64,000 nt of DNA from Sternotherus odoratus (lineage: Eukaryota; Chordata; Testudines; Kinosternidae). The first letter of the stretch is position 1, and each line of letters opens with the position of its first letter. The notes under the pieces were generated by a model. It was not told the origin of the DNA and made no database searches. It was given only the letters and a program-made list of their open reading frames with translations. The DNA is taken from positions 177,016,920-177,080,919 of the forward strand of contig JAVMKO010000002.1 in the NCBI GenBank assembly GCA_032164245.1, written 5' to 3'. Shown here in pieces: positions 56,521 to 64,000 of the stretch. The translations under genes were made by a program, and so were the position numbers.

Positions 56521-57008
56521 CCCAAACCTGAAGTAAATATTCACCAGCAACTATACACCATGCCACAGAAACACTAACCCATGAAACAATCCTTGTAACA
56601 AACCCCCTTTCCTTCTCTGTCCCCATATCTACTCTAGCAACACCATCATAAAACCCAACCACACCAGCCACATAATTAGAGGCTCATTCACTTGCACATC
56701 TACTAATGTGATATATGCCATCATGTGGCAGCAATGCCCCTTTTCTATGTACATTGGTCAAACCAGACAGTCTCTACGTGAAAGGATAAATGGACATAAA
56801 TCAGACATCAGGAGTGGTAACATACAAAAGCCAGTAGAGGACTTCAATCTTTCTGGACACTCAATAATAGATTTTAAAGTAGTCATTCTTCAACAAAAAA
56901 AACTTCAAAAATGGACTTCAAAGAGAAACTGCTGAGCTACAATTCATTTGCAAACTTAACACCATCAATTTGGGCTTGAACAGGGAATGGGAATGGCTGG
57001 CTCACTAA
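56521..57008 (+). pseudogene. Penelope-like GIY-YIG fragment, forward
   Basis: Plus-strand frames encode the cysteine-rich linker (decayed), HIIRGSFTCTSTNVIYAIMW and MYIGQTRQSLRERINGHKSD, so the YIG tyrosine and the arginine are kept. NIQKPVEDFNLSGHS has lost two residues of the usual GEHF stretch, though the glutamate remains. ICKLNTINLGLNREWEWLAH leads to the stop at 57006-57008. A frameshift lies near 56930. With 56421-56520 it forms the second inverted PLE of the window. Confidence 0.88.
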
Positions 57009-57275
57009 AAAAGCAATTTTCCCTCTCTTGATACTCACACCTCCTCATCAATTATGGGAGTGGACCACATCCACCTTGACTAAATTGGCCTTCAACATTG
57101 GTTCTCCACATGTAAGGTAACTCCCTTCTCTTCATGTGCCAATATATATTTATGCCTGTATCTTACATTTTCACTCCATGCATCTGAAGAAGTGAGTTTT
57201 CTACCCATGAAAGATTATGCCCAAGTAAATCTTTTAGTCTTTAAGGTGTCACTGGACTCCTCATTGTTTTTGTGT
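57009..57275 (+). mobile_element. Penelope-like 3' region, second subfamily
   Basis: The untranslated region ends in TGCATCTGAAGAAGTGAGTT and CCCATGAAAGATTATGCCCA, followed by TCTTTTAGTCTTTAAGGTGT. The terminus differs from the 38377 copy (CTGAAGA for CCGATGA), suggesting a separate subfamily. Confidence 0.8.
57180..57220 (+). ncRNA. Hammerhead-like motif with canonical core
   Basis: GCAT is followed by CTGAAGA, which fits the hammerhead CTGANGA core exactly, then A, an imperfect stem II (GTGAG...CCCAT), GAAA (57209-57212) and ATTATGC, whose ATGC pairs with the leading GCAT. Stem II and stem III are weaker than in the 38576 copy. Confidence 0.5.
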
Positions 57276-57310
57276 CTATTTATAATCATGTCTGCTCTAC
57301 AGTGACAATC

Positions 57311-57523
57311 CGGAATCAGAGAGGTAGCCGTGTTAGTCTGGAATTGCAGAAGTGACAGAGTCCTGTGGCACCTTAAAGACTAACTAAAGTATTGAAACAT
57401 AAGCTTTCGTGGGCTAATGCCCACTTCATCGGACTGCATGCATCCAATGAAGTGGGTATTAGCCCACAAAAACTTATGCTTCAATACTTTAGTTAGTCTT
57501 TAAGGTGCCACAGGACTCTTTGT
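57311..57523 (+). mobile_element. Penelope-derived foldback insertion 2
   Basis: A 213-bp insertion lies between 11-bp copies CAGTGACAATC (57300-57310) and CAGCGACAATC (57524-57534), ten of eleven identical. The leader GGAATCAGAGAGGTAGCCGT is followed by arms of about 82 bp in near-perfect inversion (AGAGTCCTGTGGCACCTTAA outward, GCATGCATCC at the centre). Each arm spans the whole hammerhead-like fold. Arm differences include GCATGAAC-type changes: GAAACATAAG against GAAGCATAAG, and TTTCG against TTTTTG. Confidence 0.88.
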
Positions 57524-57534
57524 CAGCGACAATC

Positions 57535-60068
57535 AGTTACACCTGACAACATTTGAATTGTATGGTTGTCACTGAAGGAATAATCTGAAGTCAGTGAGTT
57601 TGCACAGTTATACATGAGGGGATAAACTGGCCTGAAGAATCTTTAATACCAGAGATGGTATATGAGAAAGAACCCTTTTATTCTCATGACTGGCTTTGCA
57701 GAGCTGCTGGTTGGACCCCCCAAACTCCTCAATGCCTCCACCCTCTTTATATTGCTTGTAAACTGAGCATAGTTGATCTGGAGTCACTGAGTAACAAAAA
57801 ATGTGGAACACACTGTGATGCCAATTTTACAATCACTTATTAGGGTAGAATTGCACTTTAAGGAATAATGATTTTCAGAGAGGGTATTGCCTCACAATTA
57901 ATGACCAGTAGAAGGAGTTGAGGGTCCCAGGTGAACCTCATTGCTCTTGATCCAGATTTTCATTAATGGCTAGGAAATACCCGGTCCAGGGGTAATTATT
58001 GCTATTATAAAAAAAATAGGTAGTGAAGAAAAAAATAAATGTTTACTATTATAGTGCTGGAAAACTAAAGATTAAATCACACAGTTTCTGTGCTTTGGTT
58101 TATTGAAAACTATTCAAATTATAAACTTGTCACTTTACATTTCAGGGTTTCCTGGTTCAATTTGTAGATTAGGGGACTTTAGAAGGAAGTGGAAGATCTT
58201 GGCCTAGCAGCAGACAGACAGATCATCTAGAGAGTAAGGTGGGGGTGAGTTACGCCTTTCTGTTTGAGGAAGCAGCCTACTCGTCTCCCACTATTTTAGG
58301 ATTCTTGTGCATTATCCACCTGAACCCTAACAAATAAAGCAGTGTTATGTTGCAACCGTCTAGCAAAAGTATTGTTTTTATCTAATGATTCAGTGTGTAT
58401 GCTGTGGACACAACAAAAACCAGTCTTTTCCTTGCAGCTGAAGACTGATACAATAACCAATGGAAAAGTAGAACAGCCTGGTGGCTCCAGTTCAGAAAAG
58501 AAGTCAAGCATATGCGTAACTTTCAGCGTGTACTTCAGTCCCATTGACACCAACACATGCCGATGAGCTTTGGTGAGTAGGGATGGATTGCTACATCAGA
58601 GCCTATAAATGTGCCATTAAACTGATCATCTAGACCAAGACTAATAAACATGGAGGAGTCATGTTAAAATATCAATGTTCTCTCAGTAACCCAGAAGCAC
58701 AAGAGTTCATCCTTAGTGGTACTTATAAATCTTGGAAGAATTTACAAGACTCACTTTCCAACATTAACAGAGAACAGTTCCCCTTTGTCTCAGGTTATGA
58801 ATGTCTCATATAAACGTTTAAACCTTGTGGGTGGGATGCTGGTAACTGCTGCTGCATGGAAAAACATTTTACAATATGTGGTACTATCCACTCAGCCATA
58901 GAAATACAGAGCTTTCAAGTCTGTGTTTTACTGCTTCGAACCTTTCCACCTGCTCCTTTGAGCCCTCTTGATCATTCAGAAGTTGGAAAAGCAGCTTAAT
59001 GAACAAAATACCATTTTGAATTTGCTTTCATTTCACAGGATAAGCATTAGAACATTTTTTTACTTCTCAATATATTTTTTCTAAAAAATTTGAACAGTTA
59101 AAATTTTAATTTCCCCTTCTTTTTGCTTGCTCTTGCTTTTCTTTCTTTCTTAGGAAATGTTTTTCTGTCTAAACATTTCAACCATCTTTATTCAGGAGTT
59201 TTCTCTCTCTCTATGCTACCCCTGCCCTCCACTATTTGTGGGATTCCATTTCCCTCCCCCCACAGCTGTTTGAAACATTCCATTTCCTTCTTCCCACAGC
59301 TAATCATCATCTTGAGAGTCTCCTCTTCAACTATTCTGAACCTCTCTGATCAACGTCTGCCTGCTTTTCACTTCTTCCATTCCTCCTTCTCAGACATTGT
59401 GGACTGTTGTAATGTGAAAATTGCATCCACTACAGGCCCACTCTGATGTTCTTTTCAAGTGTTCAGGGCTTTTCTGATCTTCTCTCAAAAAACTATAATG
59501 TAAGGTGAGCATCTCAGTTTCTTCACGCTTCTGCCCTCCTGCAATAAAATCCTCTTCCAACCTCTGGCTGCCCTTGAATTCTTTAATCTTCTTCCATAAC
59601 TGTAGCATATTCCTCAATCTATTCCTGGATGTATATAATCTCCCCATAACTCCTATGGGCTATTCCAATTTTAAGCACCTCAGCCTACCTCCTTCCCTTC
59701 TAGCCATTCCTGGCAGCCAAACCAAGTTTACGGAGCCTCACTAGGTATATTTAATTGTTAAACAGATATACAGTCCAGCAATAAATGGGATATTCATGCC
59801 AGAAGATCTACAAACAGGATTTACTTGGCTTTTGCAGCAATGAGGTAAGAGGATTAAATGAGTTTGTGGTCACACATAATCAGACCACCATCAGAGACAT
59901 TAAAAAAAAGCTTGGCCCATTGTACTAAGAAAAATATTTAGATAGTTCATATTAAGAGAAGCATTTCTGGCCATTTATAAAAACTGCAGTTTCTGAGCTT
60001 TGTTCCTGGAGGTTAACATCTCACTGCCTGTGAGATTATACATTAAATGCCATTGCAAACCAGCAGGA
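57535..60068. other. No gene seen; pyrimidine-rich part
   Basis: AT-rich DNA, with 59110-59700 moderately pyrimidine-rich. Opposite-strand frames at 58296-58566 overlap and have no motif. Confidence 0.5.
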
Positions 60069-60156
60069 GAAATCTATGGCTTGTGTTCTATAGGAGGTCA
60101 GACTAGATGATCCTAATAGTCTCTTTTGACCTTAAAATGTATGAATCTATGAGTTT
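60069..60156 (+). mobile_element. CR1-type LINE 3' terminus
   Basis: TGGCTTGTGTTCTATAGGAG, GTCAGACTAGATGATCCTAA and GACCTTAAAATGTATGAATC + TATGAG: the extreme 3' end with a short octamer tail, the same family as 22290 and 50816. Confidence 0.8.
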
Positions 60157-60885
60157 CCATACAGCTTTAAAACTGATTTACCAATAAACAGAACTTTACT
60201 GCTTAAGGGCTTCTTATTGAAGTCAATGTGATAGATGAGTTCTCAGTGCCTCTCCCGACCAGGCAAAATGATGGATGTAGTTTCATTTTTTATTTTGAAA
60301 GCTGCTTTAAATCAAGATGGAAAGTAGTTTGCGTTATTTGACACTGATCTTCTGTCTTGGCACTGTCACATATCATTTTTCAGCAAGAAGCTGTAGTTGT
60401 ACTGTCAGTGAAGGGCTCTAACTACAACTTTAAGGACTTGATTCAAAGGTCCAGAAATTCAGTGGAAAGACTCGCCCTACCTTCACTGGGAGGCTGGAAT
60501 GGATAACTTTAGACCAAATTCTTCCCACATTTACCTCTTCATACTCCTCATTCATAGTCAGTGTGACAGTACTGGCCTGAGATCAGAATTTGGCCTTCTG
60601 TTTATACAAATGGTAAGTAGGCCTTGAAGATGTAACACACTATATAAAGCACTATAAAAATGCAACAGTGATGTAACTTATTGTCCGGTGTCCAAGAAGC
60701 TTGTAGTTAAGAGATGATTTTATCCACCCTTCTTCTGCCCTGATTCAGATAAAAAGTAATTTGTGTCCCTTAGTTTAGAAGGACCAAAACATTTTGCAAG
60801 ACCAAAACCACTATTGTTTAGAGATGGGACAACCCTAGAACCTTTTATGTGAGGTGTCCAAAGTAGCTGGAACTATGGTGGCTCA
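60157..60885. other. No gene seen
   Basis: AT-rich single-copy-looking DNA with no recognised feature. Confidence 0.5.
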
Positions 60886-60898
60886 CTTAAAATGGAGC

Positions 60899-61071
60899 TA
60901 ACAAAGTCCTGTGGCACCTTAAAGACTAACTATAAAGTTTTGAAGCATGAGCTTTCGTGGGCTAATTAGCCCACGAAAGCTCATGCTTCAAAACTTTATA
61001 GTTAGTCTTTAAGGTGCCACAGGACTTTGTTAACTCTGCTATTCCAGACTAACACGGCTACCACCCTGATT
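60899..61071 (-). mobile_element. Penelope-derived foldback insertion 3, perfect palindrome
   Basis: A 173-bp insertion is flanked by identical 13-bp copies of CTTAAAATGGAGC (60886-60898 and 61072-61084). Positions 60899-61032 form a perfect palindrome: two 67-bp arms with no spacer, centred between 60965 and 60966 (GGGCTAATTAGCCC). Positions 61033-61071 are the leader, read on the minus strand as AATCAGGGTGGTAGCCGTGT. Each arm is the PLE 3' terminus from the second half of hammerhead stem II outward (GCCCACGAAAGCTCATGC...). The CTGANGA half is absent from both. Confidence 0.95.
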
Positions 61072-61084
61072 CTTAAAATGGAGC

Positions 61085-62532
61085 GTGGATTCATTAGAGG
61101 CATCCCTATTTTTTCCTATTTGCATTTGTAACTATTTTAAAGCTATTACTCCCCATTTACACTGGTGTAACATTAGAATTTGGACTACTATAACAATGGT
61201 AGGACTGTGTGTCTTGTGTCATTACAAACACAAAGGATGACAAGTTTAGCATCACTCTCTTTTGGTACACCTGGTAGAGAGCTGCTGTCTATAGACTTAA
61301 GGATTCTGGTTTGAGTTTTACCTTCAGTAATATTCAGGTTCCACATACACATTGAAATCAACCCCCACATTAGCAGTTTGATGGGTTCGTGCTGGCTTGA
61401 ATTGCTGGTCAGACAAAAAGGCACACCGGAGTTGTTTGATACAAACTGAGGGCAGGATGAGGCCCAGTATTAACACAAAGGAAGAAATAGTATTTATCAA
61501 AGTAAAACTCCAGGACTCATGTTCACTGCTGTTGCATCGGTGCCAGAGTCGTCATCCATATGTGATGTAGAAACATTTGCACTTCTGTCTAAACCATTTA
61601 TCTTGGTGAAAAGAGGGACAAACACACTGCTAATCGAAGCTTACAAAAGTGAAATCCTAAGGCTTTGGCATTTTAAAATATCTCCTTTGTGACTAATGAC
61701 TGATTCTGATGACATATTTCTGGAAGAAAAATCCACTAACCCACAAAGTTTATGATAATCCGATCTTTGCCTCTCTATTTAAATATTATTCCACACTTCA
61801 GGCCAGAGGACTGACCTTAAATTTGGAGCTATATTTTGTTTCTCTCAGTTATCCCTGGAAGACGAAATATTTTGCAAACTCAAGTGTTTCTCTTCTTTTC
61901 TTTTAAATGTATAATTGTTTCCTTATACTTTGGTCCTTGCATGTGATCTGTGGTTTTACCTCTTCTTTGGATTAGCTAGTGAATAGGATTTTTCTGACTT
62001 CATTCATTTATGTAGCATTAGGCAAATGTAACTGTAAAGATCAGGAGACTGACTTGAGCAATCAGCATAGAAATGATTAATCTTGAACACCTTAGTCCAG
62101 ATCCTCTCATTTAATATTAGTGAGCAGTCCCATCAAAATCACTGAGACTAACTGAGAGTAAGAGCTGTTTGTGCGAGTTAGGGTTTGTACAATCATTATC
62201 TTGATTTCTTAAGGTGACACTTCCTATACTGGTTTTCGCTTCTCGGTCTTTGGACCAGGTCCTGAGCTGCTGCAAACTGAAGTACTCTCAAGATGTCAAT
62301 AGAGTAAAGACGATTCATGCCAGCTGAGCCACTCTCCACCCCAATTATACAGACACTTCTTCCCTCTGAGCTTTCAACAATCTACTAATTAGCAAGTTAT
62401 ATAACCATATGGCTATTGTATGGTAGGGGCCTGAGTGGACTTTTTGAGCCATAAACATAAACTGATAACCCATATTAAAAATGAAAGCTGTTTAGCTTTG
62501 ACTTTTACTTCTTTCTTCATGCAAGAATCTTT
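61085..62532. other. No gene seen
   Basis: AT-rich single-copy-looking DNA with no recognised feature. Confidence 0.5.
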
Positions 62533-62541
62533 GTTGAGAAT

Positions 62542-62560
62542 CAGAGAGGTAGCCGTGTTA
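62542..62560 (+). mobile_element. Penelope-derived insertion 4, leader only
   Basis: CAGAGAGGTAGCCGTGTTA (19 bp) lies between two copies of GTTGAGAAT (62533-62541 and 62561-62569). The insert is a piece of the same leader as in insertions 1-3, with no arm. Because the leader normally begins AGAATCAGAG, up to five bases of the left flank could belong to the insert, so the duplication length is uncertain. Confidence 0.75.
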
Positions 62561-62569
62561 GTTGAGAAT

Positions 62570-64000
62570 GATATCCTGTCTGGAAGCCATGGCTCTCCCT
62601 CAATTTTCAAGTGGAAAAATATATATTAAGGTTTCAGTTTCCAGCTTGTAAACGAAGCAGTCTCAAAATGTGTTTTAGCAAAGGTCACTATCACCTTCAA
62701 CTCTACTGCCTGCTGATCAAACATTATGAAAGCTGTATCACATGCTGAGCTAAAGGCACCTGTGTTTATTGGCTGTCCAGGTCAATTACAGCAGAGTGAT
62801 CTGCCGAATCTGTCATGAAAGGAAGCTGTTGTTAGAGCAACTTAACCAAAGTAAATATCTATTTTTAATATTTAAAATTACTGATTTTCACCCCCTAAAA
62901 CCATGTATTAGCTGCCTTTGCAAAATAGTTCATTTTAGCATTTGACAGCATGGAAACCTGGAAAAAGTTCCAGTGGATTTCATACTACTGTAATTTAGAG
63001 TCTGCTGGAAATGTTGAGGGATTGATTACTTTCTATGGAGTATTCCAATATAATCCATCGGTGTGTGTTATTTCAGTGCTTTTTTTCATTCTTTGGAGCA
63101 TGCTGCAGGAAAGGGAATTTCTCAGCAACACATACTGTTCAAACTTCACAATATCTCTCCCCCTTCTCCCCATTTTTTGTTTGGTCTGATGGGTCTGGAT
63201 GCCCTCAGGAAGAACGCTATAGTCTGGTTTTATGGTCCACAAGGTGTAATTTGGGAATGGCCCTTTAAACTCAAAATAAATATTGAAATTCCAATATATT
63301 AATTTCATTTGGCAGCATGGTTCTCTTCACCCCGGCAATACCCATTTGACAGGCATTTAAAAATTGCATTAATTTTAAAAGTACAGTTCTTTGAAAAAAC
63401 TGCTGGAATTGCAGTTACTTCAAAAATCAACGTTACGCTGTTAGCTTGGTCTTAAATTTGAGAATATCCTAGTCCAGCTTCGATTCTGAATGACTAGTAG
63501 AAGGGATCAAAAGGTAGGTCACAAATAATTTCATATAAATATGAGCTGAATATATGCGGTCCCCTGTTATTTGTAGTCAACAAGTAATCAGACAGCTGCT
63601 GGTCTGTCCATGAAAATGTCAGCAAAACTGGAAAGTTTGATGAGTTTTATCACAAATGACTATCCAGCTAAACCACATGCTGTAGTTCATTGCTCATTAG
63701 TCACTTGGCATTGTTCATGAATTAGTCATTCTCCTTTGTTTATAAAAGTTGGCCAATCAGGAAACAGAACCAACACCATGTGATGTAGGTGACCATTCAC
63801 ACACTGTGAATAGTGAACAGCCTAAGAAAATAATCCTGCGACCACTAAAGTCATTTGCAGCCTTATCATTAATTTCCATGGGAGGAGAATCAAGGTCAGT
63901 CAATCGTTTGCAAACAACCCCCAGATTGAAGTTTGATACAATTGCAAAATACTTAAATAGAGCAACTACGTTCATAGAAATCCAGATCAGTTTTTGAACA
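62570..64000. other. No gene seen
   Basis: AT-rich single-copy-looking DNA. Three overlapping open frames at 63033-63308 lie on both strands and have no recognisable domain. Confidence 0.5.

Noticed and set aside
58296..58566. Opposite-strand 74-86 residue frames as a conserved exon
   Set aside because: Both strands are open over the same bases and neither has a recognisable motif or convincing splice sites.
60899..61032. Palindrome as a replication origin or bacterial-style terminator
   Set aside because: The arms match the PLE terminus and are flanked by a target duplication, so insertion explains it.

Overview
The window is eukaryotic nuclear DNA, most likely from a turtle (a crocodilian or other reptile is the main alternative). 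The evidence is the repeat content. It holds CR1 and L3-like LINEs ending in ATTCTATG or TTCTTATG octamers, tRNA-Lys-like SINE heads, a PIF/Harbinger element, hAT elements with exact 8-bp duplications, GC-rich MITEs with stacked hairpins, and many Penelope-like (PLE) fragments with GIY-YIG endonuclease. I find no exon of a host gene and no bacterial-style operon. Almost all open reading frames are shadows or decayed transposon genes.

Layout. 1-4813: Harbinger element whose left end lies outside the window. It has a SANT/Myb-like accessory gene (+) and a HARBI1-type transposase (-) broken by a stop, a homopolymer frameshift and a 1.24-kb GC-rich insertion or intron. 4814-14967: mostly single-copy-looking DNA with an L3/CR1 3' end and small ancient repeats. 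14976-15960: hAT element with GC-rich interior. 16215-16520: first of three related hairpin MITEs (others at 43014 and 48740). 18688-21175: CR1 on the minus strand, keeping an ORF1 esterase remnant and part of the reverse transcriptase. 27558-28195: one MITE nested in another. 28912-29760: L3-like LINE. 32462-32751: second hAT element. 36540-38665: 5'-inverted PLE. 39755-41065: LINE fragment, GC-rich repeat and a solo LTR with a 5-bp duplication. 45317-45955, 50213-50815 and 56421-57275: three more PLE copies. 53267-54660: a TIR element carrying two blocks of a 34-bp CpG-rich minisatellite.

The most interesting signal is a set of four short insertions (45987, 57311, 60899, 62542). Each has a leader resembling the PLE terminal sequence, three continue into a head-to-head inverted copy of the PLE 3' terminus, and each is bounded by a 9-13 bp target duplication. 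One is a perfect 134-bp palindrome. The PLE termini also carry a hammerhead-ribozyme-like fold, and the inverted arms join inside or next to it. Two of the larger PLE copies also have their 5' part inverted, so inversion recurs at this locus.

The rest (about two thirds of the window) is AT-rich intergenic or intronic DNA in which I see no gene. Family names rest on recognising the sequences by eye; no database search was run.
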